From a bacterium (lineage in GTDB: Bacteria > Patescibacteria > JAEDAM01 > Absconditabacterales > Absconditicoccaceae): a stretch of 39,008 nucleotides of DNA. The notes under the pieces were generated by a model that did not search any database, was not told the DNA's origin, and saw nothing but the letters and a program-made list of their open reading frames with translations. How positions within the stretch are numbered: the stretch's first letter is position 1; each line of letters begins with the position of its first letter. A program made the translations under genes and the position numbers. Shown one piece after another: positions 1 through 8,470 of the stretch. The stretch covers positions 1,757 through 40,764 of the forward strand of contig JAUMYK010000009.1 in the NCBI GenBank assembly GCA_030528665.1, in the 5' to 3' direction.

Positions 1-1030
1 TCACAAATTCAAACATTGGATTGACAAGGCAAGCAATAGCGTAGTCTCTACAAATGCAAACTATTCTTTCAATGTAACAAAAAACATTACATTGCAAGCT
101 GTATTTGAAGAAGCTGTACAGAAATTTACCGTAACTGCTGAAAGCAACAACACCACTTGGGGAACAGTTAACCCTGCTTCTCAAACAGTCAATGCCAACA
201 CGCAAGTTACCGTGACAGCAAGTACTATCGCTCCTCACAAATTCAAACATTGGATTGACAAGGCAAGCAATAGCGTAGTCTCTACAAATCCTAGCTACAG
301 CTTTACAGCTACTAAAAATGTGAAGCTACAAGCTGTATTTGAAGAAGTCGTACAACAATTTACCGTAACCGCTGAAAGCAACAACACCGCTTGGGGAACA
401 GTTAACCCTGCTACTCAAACAGTCAATGCAAACACGCAAGTTACGGTTACCGCTACTGCTCAGCAAGGGTTCAACTTTATAGGATGGTTTGAAAATGGAA
501 ATTTAGTTCATAATCAATCTGCCTATACTTTCAATGTTACTGCTAACAGAACGCTTGAAGCAAGATTTGCAGCTCAACCGAAACCGAAATTTACTATTAC
601 TACTTCAGTAAAAGATAATCTCGGTGGTAGTGCAAGTCCTCAAGCTCAAGAAATTGAGCAAGGACAAGCAGCTACCGTTACCGCTACTGCTCAGCAAGGG
701 TTCAATTTTGTAGGATGGTTTGAAAACGGAAATTTAGTCCATAATCAAGCTACCTATACTTTCAATGTCTCTGCTAATAGAACTCTTGAAGCAAGATTTG
801 CAGCTCAGCCTAAACCGAAGTTTACGATTACTACTTCAGTAAAAGATAATCTCGGTGGTAGTGCAAGTCCTCAAACTCAAGAAATTGAACAAGGACAACC
901 AGCTACCGTTACCGCTGTTGCTCAGCAAGGATTTGATTTTCTAGGTTGGTTTGAAAATGGAAATTTAGTCCATAATCAAACTACCTATACTTTCAATGTT
1001 ACCGCTAACAGAACGCTTGAAGCAAGGTTT
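1..1030 (+). repeat. Intragenic tandem repeats, 234-bp then 231-bp units
   Basis: Bases 2-56 recur almost unchanged at 236-290 (234-bp period, 78 codons). From about 461 a second unit with a 231-bp period (77 codons) appears three times, starting near 461, 692 and 923. The units are highly similar in DNA as well as protein, so copy number may vary by recombination, and short-read assembly may have collapsed copies. Confidence 0.85.
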
Positions 1031-1345
1031 AATGAAGTAATTAACCCAAAAAACCTTCTTCCTCATTTGAAAAACTTCGGCTCAGCACCTTTCAAAAAAG
1101 GACAACAGTACGAACCATTCATATGGGAAGAAATGATACCCAATGCCAATCCAAACTCTTTCAAAATTATCGTTATCAACTCTACATCGTCTACAATCTT
1201 AGAGTCTAATAACTATAGTGTAACAAAGAATGATCAGGAAGGGCTAAGCATCAGTTTCAAACAAACAGGAAAATTTACGGTAACGATTCAGTTTGAAGCT
1301 GAAGGGCAAACCTACTTTGTCAGCTATGACATCGTAGTAGAATAA
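1..1345 (+). CDS. Repetitive surface adhesin with InlB B-type repeats (5' end outside window)
   Basis: The frame is open from base 2 and ends in TAA at 1343-1345; the start lies upstream. The visible ~447 residues are almost entirely tandem beta-rich repeats of the divergent InlB B-repeat (Flg_new) type. First come ~78-residue units (…FTVTAESNNT-WGTVNP…, ending LQAVFEE), then three ~77-residue units with the hallmark GW-FENGN…ANRTLEARF. A non-repetitive C-terminal region of ~100 residues with a beta-sandwich look follows. Such repeats occur in secreted or surface-anchored adhesins; a signal peptide cannot be checked here. No in-frame UGA occurs although glycines are many, unlike most other long genes of the window. 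That may reflect transfer from a standard-code donor or simply repeat homogenisation. A lipoprotein gene follows on the same strand. Specific ligand unknown. Confidence 0.85.
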   Translation, partial: HKFKHWIDKASNSVVSTNANYSFNVTKNITLQAVFEEAVQKFTVTAESNNTTWGTVNPASQTVNANTQVTVTASTIAPHKFKHWIDKASNSVVSTNPSYSFTATKNVKLQAVFEEVVQQFTVTAESNNTAWGTVNPATQTVNANTQVTVTATAQQGFNFIGWFENGNLVHNQSAYTFNVTANRTLEARFAAQPKPKFTITTSVKDNLGGSASPQAQEIEQGQAATVTATAQQGFNFVGWFENGNLVHNQATYTFNVSANRTLEARFAAQPKPKFTITTSVKDNLGGSASPQTQEIEQGQPATVTAVAQQGFDFLGWFENGNLVHNQTTYTFNVTANRTLEARFNEVINPKNLLPHLKNFGSAPFKKGQQYEPFIWEEMIPNANPNSFKIIVINSTSSTILESNNYSVTKNDQEGLSISFKQTGKFTVTIQFEAEGQTYFVSYDIVVE

Positions 1346-1363
1346 ATTAAAAATCTTAGTTAG

Positions 1364-1413
1364 TGATAGTGCAGTCCCTGTTGACGAGTTCATCTTGGGG
1401 AAGCCCACTATCA
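1364..1413 (+). promoter_or_regulatory. Inverted repeat in the leader of the lipoprotein gene
   Basis: TGATAGTG (1364-1371) pairs perfectly with CACTATCA (1406-1413). Inside it TCCC (1375-1378) can pair with GGGGA (1397-1401). No T-run follows, so it is not an obvious intrinsic terminator of the upstream gene. It lies 24 nt before the ATG at 1438 and TATCAT (1409-1414) could also act as a -10 box. Structured leader or protein-binding palindrome; role unknown. Confidence 0.4.
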
Positions 1414-1437
1414 TACAAAACCTTTAAAAAAAAACAA

Positions 1438-2091
1438 ATGAAAAATACAATAAAAATGCTGATCGTAGCGATCATTTTCGCTCTCAGCCTAGTCTCATGT
1501 TGCAAAGATGAACCTACTCCAGAACCTCCAAAGCCTCAGCCTCCAGCTATGGCACTCTCAGTATCTGAGATCAGCCTCATGCTCGGGATGAGTGGAGAAG
1601 TAGGACTAAGCAATGTCGCTGACATCAGAGTAGAAGGCAATCAAGATATAGCTGTTCTCAACTATGATTCAGTAAGTAAAAAACTAAAAATCGAAACTAA
1701 AGCTGTTGGAGTAACTACATTGAAAATTATTGATAAAGCAGATAAAAATCGCTCTATCGAATTGAAAGTCAAGGTAACTCCTGTAGTCTTTGGAATGATT
1801 GGGCAAGATGCTCAAGTGATTTTGGAAGCAAACTACCGCTATCAAAGCCCCAAAAGCCTGCATATGGCAAGCTCAGGAGCTGAGCGGAGAAATCAGTTTA
1901 TCAAAATACCACTCCAAGCAGAGTGGAAGCAAGGAGCAACAGTAAGTATCACAAAAAAAGATACTAATGCTCCAGAGCAACAGATACCTACCACTATTAG
2001 CCAATTCCGCGATAGTAGCGGAAAGGAAAAGGTAGTCTATCTGAAGACTAATGATGGGAAGTTCATTATCTTCCCAGTCTATAAAAAATAA
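1438..2091 (+). CDS. Putative lipoprotein with Ig-like domain
   Basis: 217 aa. The ATG at 1438 is chosen over an upstream in-frame codon because it begins a classic lipoprotein signal peptide: MKN, hydrophobic core, lipobox-like LVSC with Cys near residue 21, then a Pro/Glu-rich linker. Residues ~35-110 look like a small bacterial Ig-like (BIG2/BACON-like) domain (LSVSEISLMLG… pattern); the remainder has no recognisable family. Probably anchored outside the membrane and co-transcribed with, or adjacent to, the upstream adhesin. It contains no UGA codon and resembles Bacteroidetes lipoproteins in style, so horizontal origin is possible. Ends in TAA, followed by a good terminator. Confidence 0.75.
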   Translation: MKNTIKMLIVAIIFALSLVSCCKDEPTPEPPKPQPPAMALSVSEISLMLGMSGEVGLSNVADIRVEGNQDIAVLNYDSVSKKLKIETKAVGVTTLKIIDKADKNRSIELKVKVTPVVFGMIGQDAQVILEANYRYQSPKSLHMASSGAERRNQFIKIPLQAEWKQGATVSITKKDTNAPEQQIPTTISQFRDSSGKEKVVYLKTNDGKFIIFPVYKK

Positions 2092-2113
2092 AGTATTAAC
2101 TAACCTTAATCAA

Positions 2114-2146
2114 AAGACGGTTTGGCTTTCCAGCCGTCTTTTTTTG
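2114..2146 (+). terminator. Intrinsic terminator after the lipoprotein gene
   Basis: AAGACGG (2114-2120) pairs with CCGTCTT (2134-2140); the inner TGG/CCA extends the stem. It runs into seven Ts. It lies 22 nt past the TAA of the lipoprotein gene. Confidence 0.85.
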
Positions 2147-2154
2147 TTACTGAC

Positions 2155-2640
2155 AAGAAGCTAAACCCTCTAGCCTGTCATCCTGCCTGCCCAGCACGCA
2201 GTTGCGGGGAACTTGATTTGTCATCCTGAACTTGATTCAGGATCTCAGATTGCGGACAAGATTCCGGATCAAGTCCGGAATGACAAACTAATTGATCCTC
2301 TTCACTCTTAATTTTGAACTCTTCATTTAAAAAATCTCCCCCTGCCCTTCGGGCATCCCCCTCATCGAGGGGGAACTTTTAGCGTCCGATCCCACAAGCT
2401 AAGTCCTCCCTCAATGAGGGAGGTGCTGAGCGAAGCGAAGAGCGGAGGGAGCTTATCTTGCACTAACAAACTCCCCCTGTCCTGCGGACATCCCCCTCAT
2501 TGAGTGGGAACTTCAACTAAAACATCCCCATCAACTGAGTCCTCGTTCAATCAAACTCAACTGCAAACTACACCTTCTCAAAAGCTAAGTCCTCCCTCAT
2601 TGAGGGAGGTGCTGAGCAAAGCGAAGGGAGCTAAACAAAA
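2155..2640. repeat. Intergenic repeat island A
   Basis: No credible gene lies between 2147 and 2684. The stretch is a mosaic of modules found again in islands B and C. (1) A ~25-bp palindrome at 2260-2284, stem ATTCCGGA/TCCGGAAT, and a diverged relative at 2219-2246. (2) A CCCCCT…GGGGGAACTT module at about 2335-2378 and 2471-2513. (3) A module with the palindrome CCTCCCTCAATGAGGGAGG followed by TGCTGAGCGAAGCGAAG at about 2403-2440 and again at 2589-2626. The modules resemble REP-like dispersed palindromes; no transposase is present. A short open frame through modules 2 and 3 is not considered coding. Confidence 0.75.
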
Positions 2641-2684
2641 ACTCTACATTACATTGTTCCTTCTTAATTATTCCTTATTAATTA

Positions 2685-4034
2685 CTAATAACTCGCATCT
2701 CTCACGGTCTTCTCCTTCTCAATAAATTTCATAATCTCTTTTTGAAAGTAGAGCTCGACCTCTCCCACAGCACCATTTCTATTTTTTCTAATACATACAT
2801 CAGTCGCCCCCTTCTTATCCGTATCTGGATCATAATAATCTTCTCTATGCAGCATCAATACCGCATCTGCATCTTGCTCAATAGATCCTGACTCTCTCAA
2901 ATCTGAAAGCTGAGGCTTTTTGTCTACTCTTTGCTCTACCGCACGCGAGAGCTGAGACAAGGCAATAATAGGAATCTGTAATTCTTTAGCAACCTCCTTG
3001 AGCCCCATAGAAATCTCAGAAATCTCCTGAACCCTATTTCCCACAGAATGAGTTCCATGCATCAATTGGAGATAGTCGATAATTACGATATCCAGTCAGT
3101 GTTCAATTTTTTTTCTTCTGAGTCTAGATTTAAGTTCTGGAATCGTCAAACCTCACTTATCATCAATAAAAATTTTAGAATTCCCAAGTGAGGCTACAGC
3201 ATCTCCCATTTTCGAAAAATCCTCCTCAGTGAGCTGCTCCTTTCCTGTTAATTTATACATTGGAATCTGTGCAACTTCAGACAAAATCCTATTCACAATC
3301 GAATCTGCACTCATCTCAAGTGAGAAAAAAGCAACCGATTTTGCCTGTTGTAAGGCAACATTACTCAAAAGATTGAGAGAGAATGCGGTCTTACCCATTG
3401 AAGGTCTCGCCGCTAAAATAATCAGCTCTCCAGGTTTAAAACCAGTCAGCATATCATCAATCCCTGAATATCCCGACATCACCTTTTGTGACTCAAATTT
3501 TTCAGGATTATCTGCATATTCAATGATTTCTTCAACTCTTTTCTCCAAAATATCTTTGATAGAGAGCATCCCCTCCCCTACTTGATTTTGAGTAAGATCA
3601 AAAATCTTCTTTTCAATAGCATCAAAAATCTGAAGGGTATCTTTCTGTTCATACACCTCACCAGAGATTCACTGACAGGTCTTGAGAATCTGCCTCAAAA
3701 GCGACTTTTCTTTCACAATTTTACTATATTCTGCACAAGGCTGGGTAGAAAAAAGAAAGGTAGAGAGATCATACAAATAGTTAACCCCACCGACAAAATC
3801 CAGATTTCCATTTTTAGAAAGCTGATCAGAAAGCGTTACTACATCGATTGTCTTTCTTGCACCCCAAAGCTGCTGAATCGCTTCATAGATAAAACTATGT
3901 TCTTTTTGATAAAAATCTTTATATCCAAGCTTGTCTCCATCATACACCCAAATGATTTCACTATCAAGCAGAACACCGCTAATAACTCCCTTTTCCGCTT
4001 CAATATTATGAGGAGGTAAATGAATATTTTCCAT
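2685..4034 (-). CDS. dnaB: Replicative DNA helicase DnaB
   Basis: 449 aa in code 25, normal DnaB length. It unwinds DNA ahead of the replisome as a hexamer. The N-terminal helicase-loader/primase domain (residues ~1-100, HNIEAEKGVISGVLL) is followed by a linker and the RecA-like domain. Walker A is ARPSMGKT near 208-216 and Walker B is IIDYLQLM near 318-324. ALSQLSR and LRESGSIEQDADAV are also typical. Three UGAs (at 3669, 3153, 3096) are read as Gly: TCQ-G-ISG, DDKG-G-LTIPEL and EH-G-LDIV. The last two match positions usually occupied by Gly in DnaB. The ATG at 4034 is chosen because the family's LPPHNIEAE start follows directly; an in-frame extension upstream is hydrophobic and unlike DnaB. 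Stop TAG. Confidence 0.95.
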
Positions 4035-4065
4035 CAGAATCAAAATAAACAAAATAAATCTCTTG

Positions 4066-4092
4066 AGCATAGCCCTTTATTAAGGAGAGCAA
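4066..4092 (-). promoter_or_regulatory. Possible proximal dnaB promoter
   Basis: On the minus strand TTGCTC (4087-4092) is followed after 15 nt by TATGCT (4066-4071), which lies 31 nt before the dnaB ATG. That distance matches the other promoters in the window; the spacer is one base shorter. Confidence 0.4.
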
Positions 4093-4393
4093 GGGGGGAT
4101 TTTCATCATTGCATAATCCTTCTGAGTTTGATTGAAAACCATTGTCCTCAACTTGAGTTGTCATCCTGCATGTTCTCGAGGATAGTCGGACAAGTTGATG
4201 GAGCATCTAGATTATGAATCGAATTTTTCAAAAAAATCCCAATACAAAGGATAATAAAAAAATCTGACCAAAATGCAAGAAAAAATACAGTTCTTAAGCC
4301 AGATTTCTTTTAACTTTTTTACATTTTTTTCACAAAATAGAGGAGATGCCTCCTGCTCGAATATCAACAAAAGCTTGAGCGTGCAAGAAAAGG
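4093..4393. other. Non-coding stretch between the small membrane ORF and dnaB, with an orphan promoter
   Basis: I see no convincing gene here. Short frames on both strands lack family resemblance or start signals. 4150-4180 contains degenerate pieces related to the dispersed repeats (GTCATCCTG…). A near-perfect minus-strand promoter sits at 4251-4278, listed separately. A weak palindrome AGGAGATGCCTCCT at 4341-4354 could end the ftsH operon but lacks a proper T-run. Confidence 0.5.
4251..4278 (-). promoter_or_regulatory. Minus-strand promoter with no gene at the usual distance
   Basis: TTGCAT (4273-4278), 16-nt spacer, TATTAT (4251-4256) fits the window's promoter pattern exactly. The next real start codon downstream is dnaB, over 200 nt away. 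It could be a distal dnaB promoter giving a long leader, or drive a small RNA. The word AAAAAAATCTGA (4256-4267, + strand) overlaps its spacer and the edge of the -10 box. Confidence 0.5.
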
Positions 4394-4483
4394 TTATTTC
4401 TTTTTGCGAAAGGAAATGCTACCAAGCCCTACTACCGCCACAGCAATCAGAATAATCAAAAACACTGCTCCTCCAAACACCAT
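4394..4483 (-). CDS. Small single-helix membrane peptide
   Basis: 29 aa from ATG at 4483 (or 35 aa from GTG at 4501). The peptide is one hydrophobic helix (VFGGAVFLIILIAVAVVGLG) followed by a basic tail ending RKKK, then TAA. It begins 10-28 nt after the TAG of the TPR gene, in the same direction, so it could be the last gene of the ftsH operon. It is too short for a family call. The compact hydrophobic-plus-basic pattern and tight spacing are the only support. Confidence 0.4.
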   Translation of the reverse strand: MVFGGAVFLIILIAVAVVGLGSISFRKKK

Positions 4484-4511
4484 ATCACTCACAATCAACA
4501 CCTAAAAAGTA

Positions 4512-5402
4512 CTATAACTCATTGGTAAATGCTTTAATTTTGGCTTTAGCTTTCTCATTATTCTGCTCATACTCCAATACATTGAAATAATACTTTTTTG
4601 CATTATCCTTATCCCCCATTTGTTCATATAATTCAGCTGTTGCCAAAAGGTATTTCGGATTAGTAGGTCTGAGCTTGATAATCTTCTCCATATAGGCAAG
4701 CGCTTCTGGATGTCTATCAGTATTATAATAAATCTCTACCATAGTAAGATAATATTTGGGATTATCATTTTTAAGGTTGATAGCCTTTTCAATAAGTAGC
4801 TCAGCAGTCTGATTGTATCCAGCCATAAAATAAATCTCACCAATTTGCCAAATTGCCTTATGATCACTAGGGTCTTTCTCAGATACCTTTTTGAGCAAAG
4901 AAAGTGCCTTTTTGTAGTTCCCAAGAGTAAAATAAAGTTCTGAAAGCGGCTTTAAAACATCGATCGCCTCGCCATCAATCGCCAGTCCCTCAATCAATTT
5001 TCTCTCGTATTCTTCAAATTTCCCACTATTTTTGAGATGATTAGCTTCCAAAAGCAGCGTATCTAGCCTTTTTTTGGCTTTTTCTGAAGATTCTGGAGTA
5101 AGAGCCACAGGCTCAAGTTCCTCAGTCTCGCTTTGTGTTGCTTCATCAATCTCAAAATCAAATTTTTCCTCCTTTTCTGGTGCCACAAAACTACCATATT
5201 CATTTGCTGTGATAAATTCGTCCTGCTGCTCCTCAAGGGTACCTTTAATTTCCTCAAGTTCTTTATGTTCTTTACGCCTATGAGAATGTTCACGCAAATA
5301 AGCAAGCACTTTCTGCGTTCCCCAATACAATACAAATCCCAAGGGAATGACGACCATCGCTATAGTCAAACCAATCCAAACATATACCAACTCTTTTGTC
5401 AT
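4512..5402 (-). CDS. Membrane-anchored TPR protein
   Basis: 296 aa, ATG start, TAG stop, no UGA. Residues ~6-30 form one transmembrane helix (VYVWIGLTIAMVVIPLGFVL). A charged, probably coiled linker rich in Glu follows (~35-105). From ~120 to the end there are at least four tetratricopeptide repeats (LYFTLGNYKKALSLLKKV, IYFMAGYNQTAELLIEKA, IYYNTDRHPEALAYMEKI, LYEQMGDKDNAKKYYFNV). The repeat domain would face the cytoplasm and act as a protein-interaction scaffold. It sits 32 nt downstream of ricT in a leftward operon with ftsH, so a role in membrane protein quality control or complex assembly is plausible but only inferred from context. Confidence 0.85.
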   Translation of the reverse strand: MTKELVYVWIGLTIAMVVIPLGFVLYWGTQKVLAYLREHSHRRKEHKELEEIKGTLEEQQDEFITANEYGSFVAPEKEEKFDFEIDEATQSETEELEPVALTPESSEKAKKRLDTLLLEANHLKNSGKFEEYERKLIEGLAIDGEAIDVLKPLSELYFTLGNYKKALSLLKKVSEKDPSDHKAIWQIGEIYFMAGYNQTAELLIEKAINLKNDNPKYYLTMVEIYYNTDRHPEALAYMEKIIKLRPTNPKYLLATAELYEQMGDKDNAKKYYFNVLEYEQNNEKAKAKIKAFTNEL

Positions 5403-5434
5403 TACACTTCACAAAATCTAAATAAAACACTCTC

Positions 5435-6283
5435 CTACGCTTGAGCAACTTCTTGTGTCTCTTGTCTTTTCAAAGCTGAAATCGGCACTCTCAAAACTGT
5501 TCCTTCCTGCGTTTTTAATACCACTTCCCTTGTAATAATATTGTAAGAGCTTACAATCCCCTCTTCATTGGAACCAGGACAAGGAATACGAGTTCCTCTC
5601 TGGGGAAAATCCTTAGCTTCTTTCTTGTAAATTTCCAGCTCATAGACAAGACTACATTTGAGTTTTCCACATCTTCACTTGAGCCTTTCCATATCTCTGC
5701 CATCTACTCCCTGCAATACTATACTCTCCACCTCCACACTTGGCAACGGTGCCAAACTCTGACAAGCAGTAAGCATTCCACAATCCGAACCTACGATATA
5801 ATCCTTACTATGAGGATCCAACCTCATCATATCTCTGGCTCCTACCTGAAACAAAAAAATATTTTTTCCTAATTCATTTTTAAGCTCTCTAACAAAATCA
5901 CCAAAAACATACCTCTCCTCAGAATAAAAATAGAAATAAATCTGATCCATAAGTGGATTATACCTCGCAGTAATAGGTTTTGATCATGCAAATTGAGACT
6001 TAAATTTTTTCTTGAATAAGGGGAAAACCTTGAGTGCAAAATCCTGCTGATGCAAAAACTCCAAATGCTCTTCGGGAGTAAAACACCTCTCAAAATCGGC
6101 AGTCTTATCCACCTCAATATCAAATCCTAAAACTGTCCCAATCGAGGTCTTCATTGTTCCCTTTTCTTCAAAAGCATAGACAATCCTATCTCAATGCTTG
6201 AGACTTGCTTTGATCTCATCAGGACAAGCTAAAATCTTCAAGTTCTTGCTCATAAAATAGTCCAAAACATAGATATTCTCCAT
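5435..6283 (-). CDS. ricT: PSP1/RicT-family protein
   Basis: 282 aa in code 25. The PSP1 domain spans residues ~112-240: FVRELKNELG, then QVGARDMMRLDPHSKDYI, then two Cys pairs, SDCGMLTAC (Cys ~168 and ~174) and CGKLKC (~205 and ~210), followed by VYELEIY. These match the conserved cysteines of RicT (YaaT), which in Bacillus joins RicA and RicF in an iron-sulfur complex affecting RNA processing. The C-terminal ~45 residues form a small beta domain (GIVSSYNIITREVVL). UGAs at 6191, 5984 and 5675 are Gly; the last gives LK-G-RCGKLKC. ATG at 6283 is preceded in frame by TAG at 6290. It lies 56 nt downstream of ftsH. RicA and RicF partners are not seen in this window. Confidence 0.85.
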
Positions 6284-6339
6284 CAACTCCTATAGTCAAA
6301 TAAACATAGTTTTTTACAAGAAAGAAGAAAGAGAGACCA

Positions 6340-8271
6340 CTACTCGTGATCCATCTTCTTTCCTTCCTCCATCATTTGCGTAAATTCTTCATTTGAAAGA
6401 TATTCTTTCTCCAGCAAGACTACACACATTTTCTCGATCAATGCTCTATTTTCATTCAGAATTTTTTTGGATTTTTCATAGGCTTCGAACAGATAGTGCT
6501 TAATCTTTGCATCCAAAAGCTCTGCCAATTTTTCACTATACGGATGAACAAATGCAGTCTCTTCACTATCTTTGAGATAATTGATCGGTCAAAATTCCTC
6601 ATCCATCCCATATTTTACAATCATATTTTTGACAATAGCAGTAGCTCTCTCAAAATCATTGGAAGCACCAGTTGTAATCTCATCCTTGCCAAAGAAAAGC
6701 TCCTCAGCAGCCCTTCCTCAGAGCAAAACTACCAATTCATCCAAAAACTTCGCCTTGGAATAGAGATTTTTATCCTCTTCAGGGGTGGTCCAAGTAACTC
6801 CGAGCGCCTGTCCTCTACGAACAATCGAAATTTTCTCGATCGGATCAGCATTTTCCAGCAAATGTCCTGTCACTGCATGCCCTAGCTCGTGATACGCAAC
6901 AATCCTTTTCTCTTTTTCTTTCATCGACTTGACTCTTTTCTCAGGTCACATAATCACCTTTTCCAAAGCATATTCAAAATCCTGAACCTCAAGCACCTCT
7001 CTATTTGCCTTTGCTATCTGGAGTGAAGCTTCGTTGACGACATTTTCAATATCCGCACCAACCAATCCACTTGTCCTTTTTGCCAAAGATTCAATACTGA
7101 CCTGTTCATCAATCTCCTTAAATCTCAGATAATAGTCAAAAATCTGAATTCTTTCCTCAAAAGTTGGCACAGACACAAAAACCTTTCTATCAAACCTTCC
7201 CGCTCTCAAGAGTGCAGGATCCAAGGTATCAGGTCTATTGGTGGCTGCCATTACAATAATATTAGCATTTTTATCAAAGCCATCCATTTCAGTTAAGATT
7301 TGATTGAGGGTTTGTTCTTGTTCCTGATGTCCTCAGGAATACCCTCCACCTCTCTTTTTCCCAATAGCATCAATTTCATCAATAAAAATAATCGCCCTTC
7401 CAGCTGCTTTTGCTTGAGCAAAAAGCTTTCTCACTTTAGCAGCTCCCATTCCTACAAGCATCTCCATAAATTCAGAGCCTGAAGCAGAGAAAAAAGCAAC
7501 ACCAGCCTCCCCAGCAACAGCCCTTGCCAATAAAGTTTTTCCACCACCTGGAGCACCATAAAGCAATATGCCCTTTGGGGGTCTTGCACCTACTTTCTGA
7601 TATTTCTCAGGAGCTTGAAGATAATCAACAATCTCAATCAATTCATTTTTTACCTCATCCATCCCTGCAATATCAGAAAACCTTGTTATGGATTCAGATT
7701 TTTTGTTTTCTTTACCTACCTTAATTCATAGCATACCACCAGGTCCTCATTTAGGCATTATAAACCTCATCGCAAGCACCAAAAACACCAAGAAAATCAA
7801 CAAATAACCAATCTGCCCAAAAATCTTAGCCCAAATACTCTCTGTTGGATAACGCACCTGCAAAATATGATCTCCTGTCAAAGACAATCCCAAATCCGCA
7901 ACACTCATAAATGCAGATTTTTTGGTTTTGAGGAGTTTATAGGTTTGGGTCTCAACCGCATCCCCAAAAAGCACTTCCTGCTGTCCAGAACTCACAAAAA
8001 CATAGCCATCCAAATCCGTGTCATTACTCAACTCAATCTTGGAAAAAGTTCAGTTTTGATAAGCCTCTACCCAACTATTAAGTGGAATTTCCTCTTGAGA
8101 TTCTACAATCTGAATCGCTCCTGTTGTCCCCGAAAAATATCAGATTTTATTGCTATTTTGGAGCAATCTCAATACAAAACTCATCAGCAAAATAAAAAGC
8201 AAGGCATAAGCAATCCACTTAAAAGGCTTTAAAAATCCAAAAATATTTTGAGGTGCTTGTTTTTCTGTCAT
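6340..8271 (-). CDS. ftsH: ATP-dependent zinc metalloprotease FtsH
   Basis: 643 aa in code 25, normal length. Membrane-bound hexameric AAA+ protease that extracts and degrades membrane and regulatory proteins. Two N-terminal membrane helices (~15-37 and ~165-185) flank the extracytoplasmic domain. The AAA module has Walker A GAPGGGKT (239-246), Walker B IIFIDEID, and the second-region motif [17 protein letters not shown]. The protease domain has the zinc motif HELGH (461-465; usual form HEAGH). Eight UGAs fall at Gly positions, for example GYS-G-GH, VIM-G-PEKR, VVLL-G-GRAAEE and PK-G-GPGG. Stop TAG at 6340. It is the first gene of the leftward ftsH-ricT-TPR operon, driven by the promoter at 8300-8327. 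Confidence 0.96.
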
Positions 8272-8299
8272 TGGTATCCAAAAAATAAATCTAAAACTC

Positions 8300-8327
8300 T
8301 TTATAGTAAAGTCATCCTCAAATGCAA
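8300..8327 (-). promoter_or_regulatory. ftsH operon promoter
   Basis: Minus strand TTGCAT (8322-8327), 16-nt spacer, TATAAA (8300-8305), 28 nt before the ftsH ATG. A copy of AAAAAAATCTGA (+ strand, 8335-8346) lies just upstream. Confidence 0.7.
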
Positions 8328-8411
8328 GAAAAAGAAAAAAATCTGATCCATTTCAGGATTTCCTCTTATTCAAGCGAAATTTTGAAACGAGAAATTTCCC
8401 CTCATTTACGA

Positions 8412-8439
8412 TTGATTTTCAAAATAATTTTCGCATAAT
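8412..8439 (+). promoter_or_regulatory. recG promoter
   Basis: TTGATT (8412-8417), 16-nt spacer, CATAAT (8434-8439), 31 nt before the recG ATG. It is divergent from the ftsH promoter. Confidence 0.6.
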
Positions 8440-8470
8440 ACAAGCAATTCACTTCTTGTCAAAAATAACT

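Noticed and set aside
2504..2725. 73-codon open frame in repeat island A
   Set aside because: It runs through repeat modules shared with other islands and over the end of dnaB; no start signal or family resemblance.
4006..4206. 66-codon leftward frame near the dnaB start, downstream of the orphan promoter
   Set aside because: Ends inside dnaB in another frame, contains repeat-derived sequence, has a poor start position and no recognisable features.
8456..8470. TTG start for recG 15 nt upstream of the ATG
   Set aside because: The ATG at 8471 fits the promoter distance seen for other genes and the family's N-terminus.
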